Below, one piece after another: positions 1 to 5,486 of a stretch of DNA of 7,380 nt. The stretch is taken from assembly GCA_902783445.1 (NCBI GenBank), contig CACZQX010000258.1, positions 1 through 7,380 of the forward strand, written 5' to 3'. Within the stretch, counting starts at the first letter, position 1; each line of letters opens with the position of its first letter. Position numbers and translations under genes: made by a program. Source of the DNA: an uncultured Lachnospiraceae bacterium. Lineage in GTDB: Bacteria; Bacillota; Clostridia; Lachnospirales; Lachnospiraceae. Under the pieces are notes generated by a model that had not been told where the DNA came from, did not search any database, and was given only the letters and a program-made list of their open reading frames with translations.

Positions 1-440
1 TCAGCGGCATTTTTATTATTCTTATCGTATTCCATAAGTTCTCTCACGGAAGTAACAATTTTGCAATTGGCAAAAATCTCCTCTGGTTTGTACCATTTAT
101 CGATATTAAACAAGGAATCTTCCCCTACAAGAAAATAGATTTCCGTATCGGGATGTTCGGATTTAAACAATTTAAGGGTTTCGTAAGTATAGACCTTACC
201 CTCTCGCTTTAACTCGAAGTCAGAAAAAGTAAGCTTTGGATGCTCCTCCAAAGCAAGTTTAATCATATTGATTCTGTCATCAAGGGGAGTTATTTTGTTT
301 TTGTCCTTATGAGGCGGATTCGGTGATGGCATGATTAGCATTTCATCAAGACCCAACTGATCATAAGCACATTCTGAAAAAATAATATGCGCATTATGAA
401 TCGGATCAAAAGTTCCACCTAAAATTCCAACTTTTTTCAT
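1..440 (-). CDS. nadD: Nicotinate-nucleotide adenylyltransferase NadD, 3' end outside the window
   Basis: NadD adenylylates nicotinic acid mononucleotide with ATP to give deamido-NAD in cytoplasmic NAD synthesis. The visible 146 residues start MKKVGILGGTFDPIHNAH, the nucleotidyltransferase signature (residues 8-18), here with Ala where HxGH-type motifs usually have Gly. PSPNPPHK follows at 38-45, an R in a DDR context at 56, YTYETL at 84-89, and FLVGEDS leading to W116 at 103-116. The family is about 190-215 residues long, so roughly the last quarter is missing, including the C-terminal ATP-binding ISxTxxR-type motif. The frame is open at base 1; the TCA at bases 1-3 is not an in-frame stop. 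ATG at 440 is the family's normal N-terminus; upstream there is only a weak GAG eight bases away. It lies 82 bases after yhbY, with a perfect palindrome in the gap. Identification is secure from motifs and from its place after obg-yhbY. Confidence 0.95.
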   Translation of the reverse strand, partial: MKKVGILGGTFDPIHNAHIIFSECAYDQLGLDEMLIMPSPNPPHKDKNKITPLDDRINMIKLALEEHPKLTFSDFELKREGKVYTYETLKLFKSEHPDTEIYFLVGEDSLFNIDKWYKPEEIFANCKIVTSVRELMEYDKNNKNAA

Positions 441-476
441 CTTAGTTACTCGATAAATAATTACAAAATTTTAATT

Positions 477-503
477 TGTTAACATAATATTATTATGTTA
501 ACA
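477..503. promoter_or_regulatory. Perfect AT-rich palindrome between yhbY and nadD; possible operator
   Basis: Two 13-base arms (TGTTAACATAATA and its exact reverse complement) flank a single central base at 490. It is 20 bases past the yhbY stop and 37 bases before the nadD start. The near-zero spacer and perfect symmetry suit a dimeric repressor site better than an RNA hairpin. As an intrinsic terminator it is poor: each arm has only two G/C pairs, and the downstream strand (AATTAAAATTTTG) has no clean U-tract. A TTAACA hexamer in the distal arm stands 17 bases from TATTTA, so a nadD promoter could overlap the palindrome. No regulator could be assigned; the half-site resembles Rex half-sites but the spacing is wrong. 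Confidence 0.5.
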
Positions 504-522
504 CTAATAATATTTAAGTCGA

Positions 523-816
523 TTATTTAACATTCAAAACGTGATTTTTATTTTCTTTTACAAATTTATATAATGTAATTTTCTTACCTACAACCTGAAC
601 GACTTCCGATTTTGTACGTTCCGCAAGTATCTCGGCAATTTCTCTCGGATCGTCCATGCAGTTTTTAAGAACATTGATTTTAATAAGTTCTCTTACATTG
701 ATTGCCTCTTCCACTGCTTTGGTAAATTCCGGTGTAATGCTTGATTTACCACAAGAAAAAGTGGATTCCGTTGTTTGTGCAATTTTTCTTAAATAAGCTC
801 TTTCTTTACTTGTCAT
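523..816 (-). CDS. yhbY: YhbY/YqeI family RNA-binding protein (CRM domain), ribosome assembly
   Basis: This 97-residue protein is a single CRS1-YhbY (CRM) domain, an RNA-binding fold that associates with pre-50S particles and is thought to help large-subunit assembly. Visible family landmarks are the N-terminal LRKIAQ helix (9-14), the GKSSIT loop at 23-28 (family GKxGIT/GKxGLT), the VRELIKINVL strand at 41-50 and the C-terminal VVQVVGKKITLYK at 72-84. Length is normal for bacterial stand-alone members. ATG at 816 is preceded by GAGG with a 7-base gap. It sits 64 bases after obg with no visible terminator between them, so the two are probably co-transcribed; obg-yhbY-nadD is a familiar Firmicute order. 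Direct function in this organism is inferred from the family. Confidence 0.93.
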   Translation of the reverse strand: MTSKERAYLRKIAQTTESTFSCGKSSITPEFTKAVEEAINVRELIKINVLKNCMDDPREIAEILAERTKSEVVQVVGKKITLYKFVKENKNHVLNVK

Positions 817-880
817 TTAATTTCCTCATATCTGTTAGGCTATATTTTTTAGTTATAAGTGATATACGGATTGCTGCCTT

Positions 881-2194
881 TTACTTGTAGTAATCAAAGG
901 AGTGTCCGTAGATATTTACGGTATCACCGTCTACTATTCCCAAGTCTTCCAACTCTTGTAATATGCCGTTATCGCGCATGAAATCCTGGAAGAACTTAAA
1001 TCCTTTTTCGGATTCAAGGTTGGTATATCCGAGCATTCTTTCGATACGCGGGCCTTCAATTGAAAATACTCCGTCTTCGACCTTTTGGACTGTGTAAGGA
1101 GCGGTTACATCGTCAACAAAAGCTCTGACGTCAAATTCTTTTTCAAATACAACCGGGGTTTGATCCACGCTTTTTAATAATTCGTTAACATGCCATAAAA
1201 GCTCATTTACGCCTTTTCCGCTAACTGCGGAAATAGGATATACTTTTATACCATCCTTTTCGAATTCTTCTTTAAGTTTAATAAGTGTTTCGTTGAAATT
1301 TACGGCATTTTCATCATTATCGTAAAACTCCGCGAAACAATCTATTTTATTGGCTGCAATAACCTGCGGAAGCTTAAGTAACTCAGGATTGTAAGAGCCA
1401 AGCTCATTGTTTATCTTTTTTATATCCTCAATCGGATCGCGACCTTCGGTTCCCGCTGCATCAACCATATGAATGATTACTTTTGTTCTTTCGATATGAC
1501 GAAGAAAATCATGCCCCAAGCCAACACCTTCCGATGCGCCTTCAATAAGTCCCGGAATATCCGCCATTACAAAACCTTCACCATCGCCTAAATCAACCAC
1601 GCCAAGATGTGGATTAAGGGTTGTAAAGTGATAATTTGCAACCTTTGGTTTAGCATTGGTTACACGACTGAGAAGGGTTGATTTTCCTACATTTGGAAAG
1701 CCCACAAGGCCTACATCCGCAATAACTTTAAGTTCCAGGCGAACCCAAAGTTCCATACTTTCCTGGCCCGGCTGGGCGTATTTAGGCGCCTGCATGGTAG
1801 ATGTGGCATAATGCTGATTGCCTTTGCCGCCTCGACCACCCGTAAGAATAACTTCACGTTTGTTATCTCCCGACATATCGGCAATAACTTTGCCGCTTTC
1901 ATCATCTTTAATAACCGTTCCCGCAGGAACTTTTATAACAAGGCTTTCGCCGTTTTTTCCGTGTTTATTGTTTTTGCCGCCCTCTTCACCGGCCTCGGCA
2001 ACATATTTTCTTTTGTGTCTGAAATCGGTTAAAGTATTGAGACCTTCGTCCACTTCAAATATAATATCTCCGCCTTTTCCGCCGTCTCCGCCGTTTGGGC
2101 CGCCGTCAGGCACATAAAGCTCACGTCTGAAACTAACGTGACCGTCTCCGCCTTTTCCCGATTTAATAAATATTTTCGCTGTATCCGCAAACAT
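881..2194 (-). CDS. obg: GTPase Obg (CgtA/ObgE), 50S ribosome assembly
   Basis: Obg is an essential cytoplasmic GTPase that binds the 50S subunit, acts late in its assembly and is linked to (p)ppGpp signalling. All three domains are present in 437 residues. The glycine-rich Obg fold runs from 1 to about 158 and contains the repeated GG/GK stretch at 31-42. The G domain carries G1 GFPNVGKST at 165-173, the switch I threonines at 191-192 (FTTLNPHLGVV), G3 DIPGLIEGA at 212-220, G4 NKID at 282-285 and G5 SAVSGKG at 322-328. The C-terminal OCT domain spans about 350-435. All GTP-binding motifs look intact. The start at 2194 gives the standard MFxDxAKI N-terminus; AGGT six bases upstream is a modest ribosome binding site. 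The gene follows the rpmA terminator and probably has its own promoter. Confidence 0.98.
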   Translation of the reverse strand: MFADTAKIFIKSGKGGDGHVSFRRELYVPDGGPNGGDGGKGGDIIFEVDEGLNTLTDFRHKRKYVAEAGEEGGKNNKHGKNGESLVIKVPAGTVIKDDESGKVIADMSGDNKREVILTGGRGGKGNQHYATSTMQAPKYAQPGQESMELWVRLELKVIADVGLVGFPNVGKSTLLSRVTNAKPKVANYHFTTLNPHLGVVDLGDGEGFVMADIPGLIEGASEGVGLGHDFLRHIERTKVIIHMVDAAGTEGRDPIEDIKKINNELGSYNPELLKLPQVIAANKIDCFAEFYDNDENAVNFNETLIKLKEEFEKDGIKVYPISAVSGKGVNELLWHVNELLKSVDQTPVVFEKEFDVRAFVDDVTAPYTVQKVEDGVFSIEGPRIERMLGYTNLESEKGFKFFQDFMRDNGILQELEDLGIVDGDTVNIYGHSFDYYK

Positions 2195-2264
2195 AATTCA
2201 ACCTGCCATTTAAAAAATAAAAACAAATAGCTTCAAAAAGATAACAAAGCATCCTTCAGAGACT

Positions 2265-2295
2265 ATTTTATCATATAACACTTGCAAAAAAACAA
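2265..2295 (-). promoter_or_regulatory. Candidate promoter for obg-yhbY(-nadD)
   Basis: On the minus strand an extended -10, TGA-TAAAAT, lies at 2273-2265. A TTGTTT at 2295-2290 could serve as -35, though its 19-base spacer is long; an alternative T-rich hexamer sits 16 bases away. Transcription would start near 2258 and leave a leader of about 64 bases. The site falls just downstream of the rpmA terminator, where obg would need a new promoter. This is pattern-based only. Confidence 0.5.
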
Positions 2296-2296
2296 T

Positions 2297-2340
2297 GATA
2301 AAAATCAAAATTTAAGGCTTCAAACTTTCGTTTGAAGCCT
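2297..2340 (-). terminator. Intrinsic terminator after rpmA
   Basis: An 11-base-pair perfect stem (arms at 2340-2330 and 2325-2315, AGGCTTCAAAC and complement) closes a GAAA tetraloop on the minus-strand transcript. It is followed by TTAAATTTTGATTTTTATC, a U-rich though interrupted tail. It begins 21 bases after the rpmA stop. It separates the rplU-prp-rpmA unit from obg, although some read-through is possible. Confidence 0.9.
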
Positions 2341-2361
2341 CATAAACATTCTGATAATCAA

Positions 2362-2646
2362 TTAGTCTTCTACAGGAAGGACAGAAACCTGTTTTTTGTC
2401 TCTACCTTTTCTCTGGAATCTAACTACGCCATCTACTAAAGCGAATAATGTATCGTCACCACCGCGGCCTACATTTTCACCCGGATGGATTTTAGTTCCA
2501 CGCTGTCTGTAAAGAATGTTTCCGGCCTTTACGAACTGACCGTCTGCTCTTTTTGCTCCAAGACGTTTGCTTTCTGAATCTCTACCGTTCTTAGTAGAAC
2601 CAACACCTTTTTTATGAGCAAAAAACTGAAGATTCATATTCATCAT
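2362..2646 (-). CDS. rpmA: 50S ribosomal protein L27 with Prp-cleaved N-terminal extension
   Basis: L27 is a large-subunit protein whose N-terminal tail reaches the peptidyl transferase centre. The 94-residue product begins MMNMNLQFFAHKKG. The LQFF-A segment (6-10) is the cleavage motif known in Firmicutes, where Prp cuts after the second Phe; this would leave a mature protein starting at Ala10 (85 residues). The core GSTKNGRDSESKRLG (from 15) and HPGENVGRGGDDTLFA (from 55) are diagnostic L27 signatures. ATG at 2646 is chosen because AAGGAGGTG at 2662-2654 lies nine bases upstream; ATGs at 2643 and 2637 are possible alternatives. A longer reading from 2712 is rejected because it would run through prp's coding end. 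It is the last gene before a strong terminator. Confidence 0.97.
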   Translation of the reverse strand: MMNMNLQFFAHKKGVGSTKNGRDSESKRLGAKRADGQFVKAGNILYRQRGTKIHPGENVGRGGDDTLFALVDGVVRFQRKGRDKKQVSVLPVED

Positions 2647-2650
2647 GTGG

Positions 2651-2980
2651 TTACACCTCCTTGAAAAATATCTTGATATATTTACCGTTACATTCGCCCT
2701 TAACGCTTTCAAGACCGAGCACCAAGGACTTCATTAAAATTTCAGCTTTTTCACATACTCGGGAAGTAAACTCCGCTTCGATAACACCGTTTTTTTCATC
2801 CGATTTAACCTTTAATTCACTATCAGTGAATTTTTCAATGGAATTGATGGTGTTAATTACCAAAGTGGACACGGCCGAACAATAAATATCGCTGCCGCTT
2901 TCTGCATATCCCGCATGTCCGCTAACACTGAAACCGGAATAATTTCCGTTTTTATCACTTTTGATTACAACTTCAATCAT
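2651..2980 (-). CDS. prp: Ribosomal-processing cysteine protease Prp (YsxB family)
   Basis: Prp removes the N-terminal extension of L27 in Firmicutes and related bacteria, a step needed for functional ribosomes. The 109-residue product matches the family's usual length. The two catalytic residues are in the positions described for Staphylococcus aureus Prp: His22 in GHAGY (21-25) and Cys34 in DIYCSAVS (31-38). The GSDI segment before the Cys is also typical. The gene starts 14 bases after the rplU stop with almost no Shine-Dalgarno (TTTTAAGATT), so its translation probably depends on ribosomes finishing rplU. That would keep enzyme levels below those of L21 and L27. Its substrate rpmA follows directly and carries the LQFF-A cleavage motif, which supports the assignment independently. 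Confidence 0.95.
   Translation of the reverse strand: MIEVVIKSDKNGNYSGFSVSGHAGYAESGSDIYCSAVSTLVINTINSIEKFTDSELKVKSDEKNGVIEAEFTSRVCEKAEILMKSLVLGLESVKGECNGKYIKIFFKEV
2654..2662 (-). promoter_or_regulatory. Strong rpmA Shine-Dalgarno inside the end of prp
   Basis: AAGGAGGTG encodes the last three residues of Prp (Lys-Glu-Val) just before its TAA and is also the rpmA ribosome binding site. It fixes the rpmA start at 2646 and suggests translational coupling of the protease with its substrate. Confidence 0.9.
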
Positions 2981-2994
2981 AATCTTAAAACAAA

Positions 2995-3303
2995 TTAAGC
3001 ATTGATTTTGTCAATCTTAACTTCAGTATACTGCTGTCTGTGACCGTTTTTCTTGTGATAGCCTGTTTTTCTTTTGTATTTATAAACGATAACTTTTTTA
3101 GCTTTGCCTTCGTTCATAACCGTAGCTTCAACTTTAGCGCCTTCAACTGTTGGATTACCGATTTTAACATCAGAATCAGAAACCAAAAGCACCTGGTCAA
3201 AAACATATTTTTCTCCGGCTTCTACACCAAGTTTTTCAACTCTGATAACATCGCCTTCAGAAACTTTGTATTGTTTACCACCTGTTGCTATTACTGCGTA
3301 CAT
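2995..3303 (-). CDS. rplU: 50S ribosomal protein L21
   Basis: L21 is an rRNA-binding protein of the large subunit. The 102-residue product has the canonical start MYAVIATGGKQYKV (1-14) and the basic C-terminal signature KRKTGYHKKNGHRQQYTEVKI near residues 78-98. An in-frame reading can be extended to 3351, but ATG at 3303 is correct because it matches the family N-terminus and AGGAGG lies at 3315-3310, six bases upstream. It is first in the rplU-prp-rpmA cassette. A good promoter and a folded leader upstream suggest autogenous control by L21, as known for L21 leaders in other Firmicutes; that control is inferred here. Confidence 0.98.
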   Translation of the reverse strand: MYAVIATGGKQYKVSEGDVIRVEKLGVEAGEKYVFDQVLLVSDSDVKIGNPTVEGAKVEATVMNEGKAKKVIVYKYKRKTGYHKKNGHRQQYTEVKIDKINA

Positions 3304-3377
3304 ATAGCACCTCCTATAATCAATACTCGCCAGCTTCGGTGTGACTTGCAACTTATAACCTCACTGTGCGGCATACA
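3304..3377 (-). ncRNA. Putative L21 leader (cis-regulatory RNA of rplU)
   Basis: The roughly 74-base untranslated leader between the predicted start of transcription and rplU can fold into an elongated hairpin. The outer stem pairs CGCACAG (3370-3364) with CTGGCG (3333-3328), leaving one bulged A. Next comes an asymmetric internal loop, CACCGAAG, on the 3' side. A short TGA/TCA stem (3363-3361 with 3344-3342) then encloses a 16-base loop. The ACCGAAGC segment resembles what I recall of the L21 leader family (Rfam RF00559). The rplU ribosome binding site at 3315-3310 lies 12 bases beyond the outer stem. Such leaders are thought to bind L21 for feedback control. The family match is from memory, not a covariance search. 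Confidence 0.6.
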
Positions 3378-3383
3378 AACTGT

Positions 3384-3412
3384 ATGTTAGCATAGATAAA
3401 AGTAAAAGTCAA
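3384..3412 (-). promoter_or_regulatory. Promoter of the rplU-prp-rpmA unit
   Basis: On the minus strand, TTGACT (3412-3407) and TAACAT (3389-3384) are separated by exactly 17 bases, with a TGC extended -10 immediately before the second hexamer. This is a strong sigma-A-type promoter. It lies in the rng-rplU gap and places the start of transcription near 3377, just before the folded leader. Confidence 0.82.
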
Positions 3413-3443
3413 CAAAAATCTGTATTTTAGTATATTCTTAAAG

Positions 3444-4619
3444 CTAAATAAGCTCATGCAAAGGCTTTTTGATTTTTTTTCTGGTAACTTCCACAATCCC
3501 AAGTTTGGTAATGTCCACCAAAGTCGCCTGTATGGGGTCGCGTTTAAGCAAAGTTCCCAAATGCGCCATAAGCTCATCTTCCATGTTTTCTGAATCCATA
3601 TTTACAAAATCGATCATAATAATGCCCGACAGATTTCTAAGCCTCAACTGATGTGCTATTTTTGATGCCGCCTCAATATTTAACTTAAGGATTTCCTTAT
3701 CCTTATCCTTGCCGGAAATATTTTTACCGCTGTTAACGTCAATAACCGTTAAAGCTTCCGTTGGCTCTATAACCAAATACCCGCCGGATTTGAGCCAAAC
3801 TTTCTCTGATAAGGCATCATTTATAATCTTTTCGAATCTGAAAAGCTTATTAAGTCTTAGTGATTCATCATTATAAAATCTAATAGTTTTTGACCTTTCG
3901 TCGTTTTCCTTAAAATATCCATTGATGTCATTATAAACATCTTCCAAATCCGTCACTATTTCCGAAAGCTCATAGTCGTAACTGTTTTTAATAAGCTTAA
4001 TATAGGGAGATGTATTGCCGTAAATAAGGGAAAACGGCGTTGCATGACCGGCCTTTGCCTTTATATCTTCCCATTTTTTAATCAAGCTTTCGATTTCCTT
4101 TTTTATCTGTTCATTAGTTGTATCCGCTGCATTTGTACGAACAACGAAGTTAAATTCGTCGCAAACAAAAGGCTCAAAGATGCTTTTTAATTCATCTCTT
4201 CTTTTCTCCGATGCGATTTTTTTGGAAATGCTTAAATCCTTTTTGTTGAAAACCAAAACGGCATATTTCCCCGAAACATTGATGTTTGTTGTAAGAACAG
4301 GTTCCTTTTCTTTTATGGCTTCTTTTGCAATCTGAACCAAAATCTCATCCCCGCAAACAATATCGGCATTCTTTTTATTATTGATAAAAATCGCATTTTT
4401 AACATCCTTTAATGCCAGATAGCCCTGATTTACGCCGTCAAAAGCAAGAAAGGCCGCATTAATGTTCTTTATAATGTTTTTAACCTTAGCCACATATACA
4501 TTGCCAAGAATGTTGCTCTCATCATCAAGCAGACTAATCTCAAGAGGATTATCCTTTTCATCAAAAAGAACGGCAAATATTCGATTTTCATATTCAGTAA
4601 TTACTAATTTACCCTTCAA
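3444..4619 (-). CDS. rng: RNase E/G family endoribonuclease, short form lacking the Zn-link
   Basis: RNase E/G enzymes cut single-stranded RNA and take part in rRNA maturation and mRNA decay. The 391-residue product has an S1-like RNA-binding domain at about 36-115 (GNVYVAKVKNIIKNINAAFLAF at 39-60). The catalytic DNase I-like region contains EALTVIDVNSGKN (288-300) and IIMIDFVNM (333-341). Asp294 and Asp337 correspond to the metal-binding Asp303 and Asp346 of E. coli RNase E, with the same 43-residue spacing. The protein stops after EVTRKKIKKPLHELI, just where E. coli enzymes continue into the CPxC Zn-link and the small domain used for tetramers. Neither other frame downstream encodes a CxxC, so this is not a simple frameshift. 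The start is TTG with AGAGG six bases upstream. It follows the DUF2344 gene by 12 bases. Confidence 0.93.
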   Translation of the reverse strand: MKGKLVITEYENRIFAVLFDEKDNPLEISLLDDESNILGNVYVAKVKNIIKNINAAFLAFDGVNQGYLALKDVKNAIFINNKKNADIVCGDEILVQIAKEAIKEKEPVLTTNINVSGKYAVLVFNKKDLSISKKIASEKRRDELKSIFEPFVCDEFNFVVRTNAADTTNEQIKKEIESLIKKWEDIKAKAGHATPFSLIYGNTSPYIKLIKNSYDYELSEIVTDLEDVYNDINGYFKENDERSKTIRFYNDESLRLNKLFRFEKIINDALSEKVWLKSGGYLVIEPTEALTVIDVNSGKNISGKDKDKEILKLNIEAASKIAHQLRLRNLSGIIMIDFVNMDSENMEDELMAHLGTLLKRDPIQATLVDITKLGIVEVTRKKIKKPLHELI

Positions 4620-4625
4620 TTTAAA

Positions 4626-4630
4626 CCTCT
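4626..4630 (-). promoter_or_regulatory. Shine-Dalgarno supporting the TTG start of rng
   Basis: AGAGG ends six bases before TTG at 4619. It is well placed for that codon, and no in-frame ATG lies nearby before the conserved N-terminal strand. It sits in the 12-base gap after the DUF2344 stop codon. Confidence 0.75.
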
Positions 4631-4631
4631 G

Positions 4632-5477
4632 TTAAAAATCCGTGCCCAATTTATCCAAACTAACCATATTTTCGTCGTATATTTCATTTCTTGTGACTGA
4701 AATGGAATAATCCGGCATATGAGGGCTTGTGTCTTCAAACTGCAATTTAAAAACTTTTTTACCCTTTTGTCTTAAAAGATCTATCTCTTTTTGTTTGTTT
4801 TCAAGATCTTTTAGGAAAGCTTCATCGTATTTTACACCGTTGCAATATTGCCAAAATGCATCCATTACAAGCTCAGGCTTAAGATTGGCTACGCTACCGG
4901 TTTTAAGACTTAAGAAAACTTTTGCTTTTGCACTGCATTTTTCATTGCCCGATGCATCCCTTATACAGTCACTTTCAATATCCATAAGCTTCATATCGTT
5001 AATCATAGGCTTTAAATCCGATATTTTGGCACTTCTTTTTGTTTTCTTAAAAACATTTATTTCTGCCTGATTGTAAAATTCATCGATTCTGTTAATGTCC
5101 ACTTCTTCCAAGTATTTTTCAGAGCAATCGATGATATAATCAGCATTTGCAACCGTTGCCATGGCATTTTTTACGCCGTCCTCAAGCTTTGTAATATTAA
5201 CTATTTCAACGCCCTCAACATTTACATCATTAAGAACTTTAATCATTTCTTTTGCGCTTGTTGCGGAGTTTACCACAATATCACAGTACTCGGCATTGCT
5301 GTAGGTGCCTACGCCCAAAGGAGCGGCAAAAGACATAATCTGATGAGGTGAAAAGCCTTCGGAATAAGCAATATCAATGCCTGCGCGTCTTATTGACTTT
5401 TGGAAATACCTAAGTAAATCCAAATGCCCTATATAAATCATTTTTCCGTATTTTTTAAATTTAATTCTGAGTTTCAT
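4632..5477 (-). CDS. TIGR03936/DUF2344 'radical SAM-linked' protein, function unknown
   Basis: This 281-residue protein belongs to the DUF2344 (TIGR03936) family, which is encoded beside or fused to TIGR03960 radical SAM proteins. The diagnostic N-terminus reads KYGKMIYIGHLDLLRYFQKS (9-28), RRAGIDIAYSEGFSPHQ (30-46) and MSFAAPLGVGTYSNAEY (48-64), with conserved HLDL, EGFSPH and PLGVG blocks. The later part (about 120-281) is less conserved and includes a Lys/Glu-rich segment near 223-245. No catalytic motif, membrane span or signal peptide is visible. It starts nine bases after the radical SAM stop with a weak AGAA, suggesting coupled translation, and lies just before rng. The biochemical role is unknown. 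By position it may present or bind the substrate of the radical SAM partner; that is an inference. Confidence 0.9.
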   Translation of the reverse strand: MKLRIKFKKYGKMIYIGHLDLLRYFQKSIRRAGIDIAYSEGFSPHQIMSFAAPLGVGTYSNAEYCDIVVNSATSAKEMIKVLNDVNVEGVEIVNITKLEDGVKNAMATVANADYIIDCSEKYLEEVDINRIDEFYNQAEINVFKKTKRSAKISDLKPMINDMKLMDIESDCIRDASGNEKCSAKAKVFLSLKTGSVANLKPELVMDAFWQYCNGVKYDEAFLKDLENKQKEIDLLRQKGKKVFKLQFEDTSPHMPDYSISVTRNEIYDENMVSLDKLGTDF

Positions 5478-5486
5478 AATATTTCT

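Noticed and set aside
1..3. Apparent minus-strand TGA at the window edge as the nadD stop
   Set aside because: It is out of frame; counting from ATG 440, the last full codon is GCT at 5-3 and the frame stays open, consistent with a truncated gene about 50-60 residues short.
477..503. Reading the palindrome as a Rex binding site or intrinsic terminator
   Set aside because: Rex sites have two half-sites much closer together than here; as a terminator the stem is AT-rich with no loop of its own and no proper U-tract.
2647..2712. Extending rpmA by 22 residues to an ATG inside prp
   Set aside because: The extension overlaps prp in another frame, has no family match and ignores the strong Shine-Dalgarno at 2662-2654.
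3304..3351. Extending rplU by 16 residues to an upstream ATG
   Set aside because: The family N-terminus MYAVIATGGKQ and the AGGAGG at 3315-3310 fix the start at 3303; the extension would consume the folded leader.
3353..3577. Overlapping minus-strand frame past the end of rng, as a possible frameshifted C-terminus after the A8 run
   Set aside because: Its product has no CPxC motif and no resemblance to the RNase G C-terminal domain, while the in-frame ending still matches the family up to the stop.
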